Shown here: positions 1 to 6,183 of the stretch, piece after piece
Layout: every line of letters begins with the position of its first letter
Numbering within the stretch: the stretch's first letter is position 1
The notes under the pieces: generated by a model
Seen by the model: only the letters and a program-made list of their open reading frames with translations
What the model was told of the DNA's origin: nothing
The model's database searches: none
Position numbers and translations under genes: made by a program
Assembly: GCA_001563325.1 (NCBI GenBank)
Contig: LRSK01000102.1
Span: 1 to 8,806 of the forward strand
Source of the DNA: Candidatus Thorarchaeota archaeon SMTZ1-83
Lineage (GTDB): Archaea; Asgardarchaeota; Thorarchaeia; Thorarchaeales; Thorarchaeaceae
DNA length: 8,806 bases
Direction: 5' to 3'

Positions 1-1373
1 CTCTTCACCGCATTTTCCCATGTAGTGACAAACTCAACAGGATCAACCTCGTTCTGGAACATTGCAGCAATGGTGTAGTGTCCAAGCCCCTCCTTGATGT
101 GACCAACTACGGTATAGTCGGTGATCTCGGCACCAGTCCTGTCACACGCTTCAGCCATCGCGTCGTTGACATGGGCATCACTCAGTTTTTCACCTGAGAG
201 ATTGACAACCTTGCCCTTTCTTCCAATCCTTGTCAGAGAGTACGGGTCAGTGTCCGCAATTGTCAACATGTCACCCACCCTGTATCGAGTCCAGCCCAAC
301 AGGTTCGTTATGACCAGCTCATACCTGTGACCCTTCTTCACCTCCGACAGAGGAATCACATGCGGGTCCTCCTTGTACATATCTGACTCAGGGATGAACT
401 CAAAGTAGTTTATGTTCGGCAGTAGCTCGATGCCAACATGGTCCGGCACAAGCGTTGTTCCGTACAGCCCCTCGGATCCTGCATAGTTGTCCCAGAGGAC
501 AGCACTAGGAAGTGTCTTCGAGAGCCAAGCCCTGTATGGCTCGGAGTCGATTCCAGTGGCTCCTATCATCTGAACATTGGGCCAGAGCGTGGCAAGGTCC
601 AGCCTGCCATCGTCCATCATCGCCTCTCTGAGCCTGTTCTCATGCTTAGTGCCCCTGAAATGGTCAAGCAGCGAAGGCCCATACTCATTCTGCATACGCC
701 TCAGGAATGCGATGGTCAGAGTTGTGATACCTGCGAATCCTGTGACATTTGTATCCATTGAGAACAGAGCATACGCCCAGAGCTTCTCGTCCATGTTGGT
801 CATATTGAATACGTCTTCCCCAGGCTTCACCAGTCTTCTCAAGAGTGGGTTCGCAATCTGTCTGGAGATCCCCGTCATGTACCCAAGAGGGACTCCGTTG
901 ACCTCCCCCATCCTTGCTGGTGCTCCAAAGGTCACCAATGTGCCTTCAAAGAGCTTCTCGTTCCCGGGTCTTGCATTGACGTATGACATCATGAACAGTG
1001 ATGCACCTTTGGTGTAGTCACTGAGGCCCGCCTTCGAGATTGGAAGGTGTTTTGGGGCTCCGCTTGTCCCGGAGCTCTGGACATACCAGTGTATCGGGTC
1101 CGAGGTGACTATTGGTGCTCTCGGATTCTCATAGACCATCTTGAGATATGGCCGCATCGAATAGAAGTCATATAGCGGGACTCTCTCAGAGAACTGTTCC
1201 GGTGATTTGATCTCACAGAATCCATGGTCACGGCCCAAAACAGTATTCTCATGCCTCCTGAGGACTTCATTGAGCTTGGCCTCAGTAAGGTCTATGGGGT
1301 TGTTCAGAATATACTCAATCTCCCTCGCCTTTCGCTTTGAGAGAGCCCTCACGAGCTTACTCATGATTGACAT
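1..1373 (-). CDS. GH3-superfamily acyl-acid adenylating enzyme (C-terminus cut by window edge)
   Basis: The minus strand reads open from ATG at 1373 to the left edge, giving 457 residues of a family usually near 550-600, so roughly the last 100 or more are missing. Three adenylate-forming motifs are visible. Motif I is the phosphate loop SSGTSGAPK (residues 100-108). Motif II is YAGSEG (297-302). Motif III is TNLLGWTRYRVGDML (356-370), followed by the hinge region around GEKLSD (394-399). Plant GH3 enzymes activate acyl acids such as indole-acetate or jasmonate with ATP and join them to amino acids; the substrate of archaeal members is not known, so only ATP-dependent acyl activation is inferred. 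The protein appears soluble, with no signal peptide. An in-frame ATG at 1364 is an alternative start. ATG 1373 lies nearer the AAGGAG at 1392-1387, although a 13-base spacer is long. The gene is divergent from the 650-aa gene and shows no evident functional link to it. Confidence 0.95.
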   Translation of the reverse strand, partial: MSIMSKLVRALSKRKAREIEYILNNPIDLTEAKLNEVLRRHENTVLGRDHGFCEIKSPEQFSERVPLYDFYSMRPYLKMVYENPRAPIVTSDPIHWYVQSSGTSGAPKHLPISKAGLSDYTKGASLFMMSYVNARPGNEKLFEGTLVTFGAPARMGEVNGVPLGYMTGISRQIANPLLRRLVKPGEDVFNMTNMDEKLWAYALFSMDTNVTGFAGITTLTIAFLRRMQNEYGPSLLDHFRGTKHENRLREAMMDDGRLDLATLWPNVQMIGATGIDSEPYRAWLSKTLPSAVLWDNYAGSEGLYGTTLVPDHVGIELLPNINYFEFIPESDMYKEDPHVIPLSEVKKGHRYELVITNLLGWTRYRVGDMLTIADTDPYSLTRIGRKGKVVNLSGEKLSDAHVNDAMAEACDRTGAEITDYTVVGHIKEGLGHYTIAAMFQNEVDPVEFVTTWENAVK

Positions 1374-1444
1374 CTGCTTCAAACATCTCCTTCTTTTGAG
1401 GAACCATGTTCCACGACTATGGTGGGAGTAGGGAAGTATCGACT

Positions 1445-1456
1445 AATCTTAAGTCA
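1445..1456 (-). promoter_or_regulatory. Candidate TATA box for the GH3 gene
   Basis: Read on the minus strand this is TGACTTAAGATT, containing the same ACTTAAG core as the box on the opposite strand. Archaeal transcription would be expected about 25 bases downstream, near 1422, leaving a leader of roughly 50 bases before ATG 1373. No clear purine-rich BRE precedes it, so the call is tentative. Confidence 0.4.
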
Positions 1457-1654
1457 TGGCAGCAGTAGACCAAGGGAAGATGGGCGTAGCAATACTCTGG
1501 ATTGAACATGATAGGGTGCGGAGAGGGTTATTCACGCCTATGAGCACCCAGAACTCTCTATCCGACAGGCTGAGAGGAGAAAGAGCTTGATGGTCGTACC
1601 GGGGTGGGCATGGGGTATGAGAACGCCTCCGGTTCACCAATCATCGAAGCTGAG

Positions 1655-1667
1655 TCAGGAAACCTGA
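1655..1667. repeat. Perfect 5-bp dyad TCAGG-AAA-CCTGA abutting the promoter
   Basis: TCAGG and CCTGA are perfect inverted repeats around AAA. They end four bases before the TATA-like AATACTTAAG and overlap the purine-rich BRE position. The location suits a binding site for a dimeric repressor or activator of the 650-aa gene. A 5-bp dyad is short and may be chance. Confidence 0.35.
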
Positions 1668-1680
1668 GGGAATACTTAAG
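1666..1680 (+). promoter_or_regulatory. Candidate BRE/TATA promoter of the 650-aa gene
   Basis: GAGGG (BRE-like purines) is followed by AATACTTAAG, a common form of archaeal TATA box. Transcription would be expected to start near 1703, giving a leader of about 70 bases before the TTG start at 1774. This is the best promoter match in the window. Confidence 0.5.
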
Positions 1681-1709
1681 TCACGTATCTGGCGCGTGTA
1701 GGGTAAAAC

Positions 1710-1738
1710 GGCAACGTAGGCTAGGCCACGTCACTGCC
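1710..1738 (+). other. Potential stem-loop in the 5' leader of the 650-aa gene
   Basis: Within the predicted leader, GGCA-ACGT-A-GGC-TAG-GCC-ACGT-CAC-TGCC can fold. GGC pairs with GCC around a TAG loop, ACGT pairs with ACGT beyond a single bulged A, and GGCA pairs with TGCC beyond a three-base CAC bulge. That makes 11 base pairs about 35 bases before the start codon. It does not match a riboswitch class I know and could be fortuitous. Confidence 0.3.
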
Positions 1739-1759
1739 TTGTATGGAAAGAAAAGGTCC

Positions 1760-1765
1760 AAGGAG
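1760..1765 (+). promoter_or_regulatory. Shine-Dalgarno AAGGAG selecting the TTG start at 1774
   Basis: AAGGAG lies 8 bases before TTG 1774 and 11 bases before GTG 1777. The spacing favours the TTG. No in-frame ATG lies close by. Confidence 0.6.
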
Positions 1766-1773
1766 CACAGATA

Positions 1774-3726
1774 TTGGTGAAGGGTCTCTCAGAGGCCGTT
1801 CATGCAGTGATGCAGAACTCGCATGAGGTCTTGGTCGTTGATTACTCTGGAGAACACCCAGTGGCCAAGACTAGGCCGGAAGAAGACTTTCCAGGGGTTG
1901 AGTCGGTCCCGCGCCGCCACAGGGTGACTGTGGGCCAAGGCGGGCAGACCCTAGTGGAGACTCTAGACACATCGATTCTTGTTGAGGCAGAGCCCTTCCT
2001 TGAGGTAGCCCTTCCGTATTCCGCACACATGCCCGTCATGGATGATGGGATGTATCCTCCCTCGTCCTTTGCATGGTATGGGAGGATGATCCCAGATGAG
2101 AAGAGAGTTCGCTTCATTGTACAGAGAATCATAGACGACGACAAGCAGTGGCTTACGATCCTAGATCCTGAGACAATGGAGGTATACGAGTCGTATCCGG
2201 TCTATCAGTATGAGGTCGGAGCTCTACAGGTGCGAGGCGCCACAGAGTACAGATTCGGATACTTAGAGGAGACCCCCGTCGTTGACCTGGAGAGTCAAAT
2301 CAGAGCAGAGGCACTTGCCATTCTGGATGAGCCTCCACCCACATGGGAGCAGTTGTGGAGCCTCACCAAGGAGTATCATGTGAGAGGACTGACCGTAGGC
2401 CTTACGATGAGGGACACATTGACTCACCTTGTTCCTGCTGATTGGCCTGACCCAGTAAGAGAAGAGTGGATGGCGCTACTCGCATGGTCGCTCAAAGAAG
2501 TCCCCTTCAGTGAGGACCCCCTAGACCTACGTCCGAAGCTGACAGATACATTGACTCTCTCCGAGTTGCTGCCGGGCCATTTCATCCGCGAAGCATTGGG
2601 AATTGGTCAACCGGAATATGTAAGGCTCATGCACAATCCGCCATCGACCTCGCCCAGACCTCTCCATTCTCCCACATTAACTCCTTGGATGTTGGCACAG
2701 GCGGGTCTGGTTTGGTCTATATCCTCTCCACAGGTACATATAGCGACAAGATGGGCCCAGAAGCTCAACGAGTCCGGCACCACCGTGACTGGCCTCCCCG
2801 TCACCAGGGCAATGGCTCTTAGGTCGCGCAAGAACTGGATAGAGCGATGTGCCTTGATGGACATGAGGATGGGTCTTCAGTGCCGACCAAGAGCCCATGC
2901 GCTGGGCCTTAGGTCCCTGATATACATTGGCTCAGCACACAGGTGGCCACACAAGCATATGGCATGGAAGGCGACCCTTGGGCCCCCGAAGTCATCATCG
3001 CTGCATGTTCAAGAGATTCTGATCCCTAGTTCTAAGATGGAGGCTGTCAGACGTGTGAGAAGTGGTCTAAGAGAGTGTGTCTGGTACTCTCGGATGGTCA
3101 ACCACACGACATCAGTTCCCATTGGTCAACTAATGAAGACAGCGAATCGAAAGAGGACTCTGAAGCAGCTGAAGAGGGAGTTCGGGCAGTGGAAGGGGAA
3201 GACCCCGTACACTCCAACTGAGACTGATATCCGAGTGATTGATGGCTCTTCTGACAAGGTCGAGTTGACCGATCTTGAGCTGCCTTGGCTGAAGGACTTC
3301 TATGGCTTCACAGCAGGGGAGTTTCACAACTCTTTGAGAAGACTAGTATCACAGGGAGTTGTGATTGTCAATTATCATTTCTCTGAGGACTCGTATCCTC
3401 CCAGGCTCGTGACACTTAATGGAGAGGAGGGAAGTGTCCTTGGACTCGTCCGAGCGGTACTTCGCCACACTCCTATGTGTTCAGCCTATGTCCTTGATGA
3501 GCAGGGCGTCCTCTTTGTCACGAACTTGCCGCCAGAGCAAGAGGATGAGGTCAACACAAGTCTGGTCACGTGGGCCGCAGAGAATGATGTCGACATGAAC
3601 ATTCACTCTATAGGGGGATTCTTGAACCTGCGCAAGGACCTATTCAAGAGACTATGGAAGGGTGACCACTGGGACGAGGACATCAGTGCCATAGTCTCGC
3701 AGGTGCGTGTGAAGGGCCGGAACTGA
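1774..3726 (+). CDS. Conserved-looking hypothetical protein, 650 aa, with C-terminal winged-helix-like segment
   Basis: I do not recognise the family. The start is TTG at 1774, supported by AAGGAG 8 bases upstream. Residues 1-286 are acidic to neutral and look like an ordinary globular region. Residues 288-304 form a Pro/Ser/Thr-rich linker. Residues from about 305 to 480 are unusually rich in Arg, Trp and His and poor in Asp/Glu, with a His/Trp cluster (GSAHRWPHKHMAW, 386-398) and a Lys/Arg-rich helix (454-477). Residues 498-540 have the hydrophobic spacing of a winged helix (LELPWLKDFYGFTAGEF, then LRRLVSQGVVIV). A final alpha/beta segment runs from about 550 to 640. Nucleic-acid binding is an inference from the basic region and wHTH-like part. 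The composition shift in the middle is odd, and an out-of-frame stretch cannot be excluded. No signal peptide or membrane helix is seen. It has its own promoter and is followed by a 233-base gap before the recombinase operon. Confidence 0.82.
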   Translation: MVKGLSEAVHAVMQNSHEVLVVDYSGEHPVAKTRPEEDFPGVESVPRRHRVTVGQGGQTLVETLDTSILVEAEPFLEVALPYSAHMPVMDDGMYPPSSFAWYGRMIPDEKRVRFIVQRIIDDDKQWLTILDPETMEVYESYPVYQYEVGALQVRGATEYRFGYLEETPVVDLESQIRAEALAILDEPPPTWEQLWSLTKEYHVRGLTVGLTMRDTLTHLVPADWPDPVREEWMALLAWSLKEVPFSEDPLDLRPKLTDTLTLSELLPGHFIREALGIGQPEYVRLMHNPPSTSPRPLHSPTLTPWMLAQAGLVWSISSPQVHIATRWAQKLNESGTTVTGLPVTRAMALRSRKNWIERCALMDMRMGLQCRPRAHALGLRSLIYIGSAHRWPHKHMAWKATLGPPKSSSLHVQEILIPSSKMEAVRRVRSGLRECVWYSRMVNHTTSVPIGQLMKTANRKRTLKQLKREFGQWKGKTPYTPTETDIRVIDGSSDKVELTDLELPWLKDFYGFTAGEFHNSLRRLVSQGVVIVNYHFSEDSYPPRLVTLNGEEGSVLGLVRAVLRHTPMCSAYVLDEQGVLFVTNLPPEQEDEVNTSLVTWAAENDVDMNIHSIGGFLNLRKDLFKRLWKGDHWDEDISAIVSQVRVKGRN

Positions 3727-3743
3727 CAGGCCAGTTTCACACA

Positions 3744-3751
3744 TTTTTCCT
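3744..3751 (+). terminator. Weak T-run after the 650-aa gene
   Basis: TTTTTCCT lies 18 bases after the TGA stop at 3724-3726. Archaeal transcription often ends at T-runs without a hairpin, but one run of five T is weak evidence. Confidence 0.3.
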
Positions 3752-3783
3752 CGGTTACGCGTACACCCAAGTACAGTTCATCC

Positions 3784-3915
3784 ATGCTGGGAATGCTAAG
3801 AGAGGTCTACGGGTTGAATAGGGCTCTAAGAGTCGCCAATAGGCCACTTAGAGTGACACTCTACCTCAGAGTCACAAGAAGGGGAGTGTTGTCCCGTCGC
3901 TCCTCCGTTAGGTAA
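3784..3915 (+). CDS. Possible small basic peptide (43 aa) with repeated Leu-Arg-Val
   Basis: An ATG at 3784 opens a 43-codon frame ending in TAA at 3913-3915, inside the gap between the 650-aa gene and the operon. The peptide is very basic, has only one acidic residue (Glu7), and carries four in-frame Leu-Arg-(Glu/Val) triplets at residues 5-7, 15-17, 22-24 and 28-30. No Shine-Dalgarno site precedes the ATG, and no TATA box is obvious at the right distance. It could be a real short gene heading the operon, a remnant of a longer gene, or a chance ORF over a short degenerate repeat (CTNAGAG). Function unknown. Confidence 0.25.
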   Translation: MLGMLREVYGLNRALRVANRPLRVTLYLRVTRRGVLSRRSSVR

Positions 3916-3925
3916 CTTGAATATT
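3910..3925 (+). promoter_or_regulatory. Candidate promoter of the recombinase-helicase operon
   Basis: The AT-rich GGTAACTTGAATATTC lies 35-50 bases before ATG 3960. A start of transcription near 3940 would give a leader of about 20 bases. The match to a TATA box is loose; the support is mostly position, since no other AT-rich box lies close upstream. Confidence 0.3.
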
Positions 3926-3959
3926 CCAAGCTCCATCTTTCTACACAAGGTGAGAGCAG

Positions 3960-4691
3960 ATGTCAAGCAGGCTATTGGAAGTACTAGAAGAAACAGTCAG
4001 TAGGAAGACCAACCTAGGACTGTCGCTTCAGGTTCTCTACAATCGAAAGGACTGGAGTATAGAGAATGCAGCGCTTGCCTATAGTGATGGCACCAGCGAG
4101 GCATCACTCACAATGACTGTAGGGCTGAGAAGCAGGATTATGAGTTCCTTCCCTAGATTCGCAACGGAAAGTGGCTCCTTCCGCCCCTGTGACATTCCTG
4201 CACTTGTTCCAGTAGTGGTTCTCATAGCCAACCGTCCGCACGGTCTCTTTGAGGGACGGCTGGTTTGCATGGACTCCACTTCAGTCGAGTTGGAGTTCGT
4301 GGGCACGGGGACGGAGAAGTCGAGCAGCCTCAAGATTCTTGCTATCGCTGTGAATCACTTCATGACCTGTTGGGAGCAGTGGGTCCAGATTTTGCTTGGA
4401 ACTCTTGCTAGAGACCCACAGGTCGGTAGCTGGAAGATAGACTGGTATGAACTCTTGGCTGGTGAGTCTGGGTTCGTGACTATGCCTTGGTTCCCAGAGG
4501 TCCCGTTGACAGACAGGGCACTTGCTCTTGACCGAATTGTCACCGCATCTAGGGCACTCCTGAACTCTGTCCTGAAGAAACGGTTCGAGAGGCATGAACT
4601 GGTCGAGGAACTGGTCAACTGGTTGGAGAGCCTGAAACCACTCCCACAGGTACTGAGGGCTGAGGTGTTTGCGGAACAGGAGGAAGTATGA
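3960..4691 (+). CDS. Hypothetical protein, 243 aa, first gene of the recombinase operon
   Basis: I do not recognise a family. ATG 3960 is preceded by AAGGTGA (3947-3953) with a 6-base spacer, a good ribosome site. The N-terminus (residues 1-17) looks helical and charged. Residues 80-114 read as alternating beta strands (PALVPVVVLIANRP, then GRLVCMDSTSVELEFVG), which could be a small beta-barrel, but this is a guess. Residues 123-150 are a hydrophobic helix-rich part with several Trp, and residues 184-240 are helical and acidic at the end. There is no signal peptide or clear membrane helix. The TGA stop overlaps the ATG of the next gene by four bases, so the two proteins are probably made together. 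The operon context suggests a role in DNA recombination or repair, perhaps as a recombinase partner; this is inference only. Confidence 0.85.
   Translation: MSSRLLEVLEETVSRKTNLGLSLQVLYNRKDWSIENAALAYSDGTSEASLTMTVGLRSRIMSSFPRFATESGSFRPCDIPALVPVVVLIANRPHGLFEGRLVCMDSTSVELEFVGTGTEKSSSLKILAIAVNHFMTCWEQWVQILLGTLARDPQVGSWKIDWYELLAGESGFVTMPWFPEVPLTDRALALDRIVTASRALLNSVLKKRFERHELVEELVNWLESLKPLPQVLRAEVFAEQEEV
4678..4683 (+). promoter_or_regulatory. Shine-Dalgarno AGGAGG inside the end of the 243-aa gene
   Basis: AGGAGG is 4 bases before ATG 4688 and 7 bases before the next in-frame ATG at 4691. Either start may be used. The first gives the ATGA overlap typical of this operon, while the second has the more usual spacing. 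Confidence 0.6.
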
Positions 4692-5128
4692 TGTTTACCA
4701 ATGAGATGGTTCCGATTCCCATGAACGTTCACGGGGTTCCAGACTATGCGTGGCTTGCTGGAGCAAAGGCAGGACTCGCAACGAGAGGGAACGACATCCC
4801 CGAGTGGCCGTGGCTTCACTTTCTTGATGGAGTGCAGACTGTAGTCAGCGCTCTGAAGGGACTGGAGGCTGTGGAGCCTGGAGAGGAGCCTAAAGATGGT
4901 TCAGTGTACGACTCCCTTGGGGGTTACGTCAGTGTAACAGGAAAAACTACAGACTTGGGGTTCTCGTTCCCAGTTCCGCGAAGAGGTGCTGCAATCATTG
5001 CCTCGAGGCTTCCTGGAGTAGAGATGATGTGGACTGCTGGTCATCTCTTGGTCCAGAAGGAGTCCATCGGTGCATTCCAGAGGCTGGTCCCTCTTCGCGG
5101 TCCGATTGTGGAGGAGGTCAGTGGATGA
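4688..5128 (+). CDS. Hypothetical protein, 146 aa, directly upstream of the RadA-like gene
   Basis: I do not recognise a family. The protein begins with a Pro- and Trp-containing segment (residues 8-45), followed by a helix (47-61), an acidic loop around EPGEEPKDGS (63-72), and a largely beta C-terminal half with GGYVSVTGKTTDLGFSF (78-94) and Gly/Arg-rich turns. No catalytic motif, cysteine cluster, signal peptide or membrane segment is visible. It overlaps the gene before it by ATGA at 4688-4691 and the RadA-like gene after it by ATGA at 5125-5128, so it sits translationally coupled between the two. Its small size and fixed position next to the recombinase make it a candidate recombinase accessory or mediator, but nothing in the sequence proves this. 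The start could instead be ATG 4691. Confidence 0.85.
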   Translation: MMFTNEMVPIPMNVHGVPDYAWLAGAKAGLATRGNDIPEWPWLHFLDGVQTVVSALKGLEAVEPGEEPKDGSVYDSLGGYVSVTGKTTDLGFSFPVPRRGAAIIASRLPGVEMMWTAGHLLVQKESIGAFQRLVPLRGPIVEEVSG

Positions 5129-6183
5129 CCGAGCTAGAGGCAGTGAAGGGAGTAGGCCCCGGCTCAGCGAAGAAACTGAGGGACTCCTTTGTCACAACCG
5201 CTGAGCTCCTGGCCGTCCAGAACCCAACAGAGCTAATGGAGAACACTGGACTTGGCGAGGGAACCTGCAAGAGCATCGTGGAGAGCGCTAGAGAACTCTG
5301 TGGGATTGGAGAGTTTCAGTCAGGAATAGACTATGAGAAGGAACTCGCCTCGAAGCCGCGCCTGAAGACTGGAATTGAGAAGATTGACTCTCAACTTCTT
5401 GGAGGACTGGAGGCAGGTTCTCTAGTTGAGTTCTATGGTCCAGCGAGAGGAGGGAAGACTCAGTGGGTCTCTCATCTCGCTGTCAGAGTACAGTTACCCA
5501 TTGAGGAGGGCGGCTTAGAAGGGAGAGTATTGTGGCTCGACAGCGAGTCGTCTGTCAGACCTTGGATCATCCGAGCGAACGCCCTCAGATATGGGATGGA
5601 CCCTGACGTTGCACTCGGCAACATCAATCGCGCTGAGATACTGGTCTCGGGTCAGATCAGTAGCCTCTTCAAGAAGATTCCAAGGCTTTGTGCTGAGGAG
5701 GGGTTCAAGCTTGTCATCATAGACTCCTTCAGTGGGCTCTTCAGAGCAGAGTTCACCACCCTTGACACCCTGAGAACCAGACAGGCAGAGATGAATAACA
5801 TCCTGAACCAGATGCGAAGGTTCGGAAGGGCCACAGATGCCATCTTTGTGTTCACGAATCAGGCAACCGTGAAGATACCTCAAGGGTATGGTAACCCGAA
5901 CCTCAATGCTCCCGTGGGTGGTCACATCATAGCCCATGCATCTGACTACAGACTCTATACTCGTCGTATGTCCAAGGACCAGAGGAAGCTTACTCTACAG
6001 GACAATGCCGGAGTCCCCGAGTTTGACGCTGAGTTGAGGATAGGCTGGGGAGGGTTCTATTCAGACTCCAAGGAGAAGAAAGCCAAAGAGTCTGACATTC
6101 TGGAGTATTTCGAGAAGAGGGGTTGGCGTACTGACTACGAGAAGATCGAGAGCGAGGTAGAGGAGGCAGAGGCGGCCACATGA
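5125..6183 (+). CDS. Divergent RadA/Rad51-type recombinase paralogue
   Basis: The protein has 352 aa from ATG 5125 (GGAGGT at 5113-5118, 6-base spacer, ATGA overlap with the gene before). An in-frame ATG at 5029 would add a stretch that does not resemble RadA and is rejected. An N-terminal helix-hairpin-helix domain (VKGVGPGSAKKL, 7-18, to about 57) precedes the RecA core. Walker A is GPARGGKT (105-112), the catalytic glutamate is E141 in WLDSES, Walker B is LVIID (196-200), and TNQ (244-246) and GGHIIAHAS (265-273) match RadA. By comparison with remembered RadA sequences there are three changes. The polymerisation FxxA is FQSG (64-67). The L1 GRG is absent (FTTLDTLRTRQ, 210-220). The ATP-cap DSP is DNA (293-295). 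A charged tail (about 313-352) extends past the usual end. Strand exchange or ATP-dependent DNA binding is likely but modified. It could be the organism's only RadA, but the divergence favours a paralogue. Confidence 0.93.
   Translation: MTELEAVKGVGPGSAKKLRDSFVTTAELLAVQNPTELMENTGLGEGTCKSIVESARELCGIGEFQSGIDYEKELASKPRLKTGIEKIDSQLLGGLEAGSLVEFYGPARGGKTQWVSHLAVRVQLPIEEGGLEGRVLWLDSESSVRPWIIRANALRYGMDPDVALGNINRAEILVSGQISSLFKKIPRLCAEEGFKLVIIDSFSGLFRAEFTTLDTLRTRQAEMNNILNQMRRFGRATDAIFVFTNQATVKIPQGYGNPNLNAPVGGHIIAHASDYRLYTRRMSKDQRKLTLQDNAGVPEFDAELRIGWGGFYSDSKEKKAKESDILEYFEKRGWRTDYEKIESEVEEAEAAT

Larger units (their letters stand above)
1374..1773. other. Divergent intergenic region, 400 bases
   Basis: This stretch separates two divergently transcribed genes. 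It contains a TATA-like box on each strand, a short dyad beside the rightward box, a possible leader hairpin and the Shine-Dalgarno site of the 650-aa gene. I saw no tRNA-like T-arm, no tandem repeat and no transposon end. Two very short plus-strand ORFs are present (1456-1590, 44 codons; 1590-1667, 25 codons, starting inside the stop of the first). Neither has a convincing promoter or recognisable sequence, so I do not call them as genes. Confidence 0.7.

Noticed and set aside
438..1017. Plus-strand ORFs of 107 and 146 codons (438-761, 577-1017)
   Set aside because: They are antisense to the GH3 gene, whose three conserved motifs establish the minus strand as coding.
1456..1667. Two tiny plus-strand ORFs in the divergent intergenic region (44 and 25 codons, sharing a TGATG junction)
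   Set aside because: The second has an AGGAGA upstream, but neither has a promoter at the right distance or recognisable sequence, and they overlap the dyad/promoter region of the 650-aa gene.
1621..1773. Possible tRNA suggested by GGTTCACCAATC near 1631
   Set aside because: No flanking stem pairs around this T-loop-like string, and no acceptor, D or anticodon arm can be drawn.
2820..3035. Pyrrolysine-type read-through of in-frame TAG codons in the alternative frame of the 650-aa gene
   Set aside because: A TAA follows the third TAG within six bases, and entry to and exit from this frame would need two further frameshifts. The continuous open frame is simpler.
4281..4595. Minus-strand ORF of 104 codons encoding a zinc-ribbon-like CPRCG-x7-CPVC pattern
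   Set aside because: It lies wholly antisense to the 243-aa gene, which has a good ribosome site and overlaps its neighbour as expected of the operon. The two cysteine pairs arise from repeated GGGCA on the plus strand, and no promoter or ribosome site supports the minus frame.
4355..4819. Minus-strand ORF of 154 codons spanning the junction of the first two operon genes
   Set aside because: It is antisense to two coupled genes with good ribosome sites, and its Ser/Cys/Arg-rich sequence looks like a shadow translation.
5029..5124. Upstream extension of the RadA-like protein from ATG 5029
   Set aside because: The 32 extra residues do not resemble a RadA N-terminus and overlap the 146-aa gene. 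ATG 5125 has GGAGGT at a 6-base spacing and begins exactly at the helix-hairpin-helix domain.
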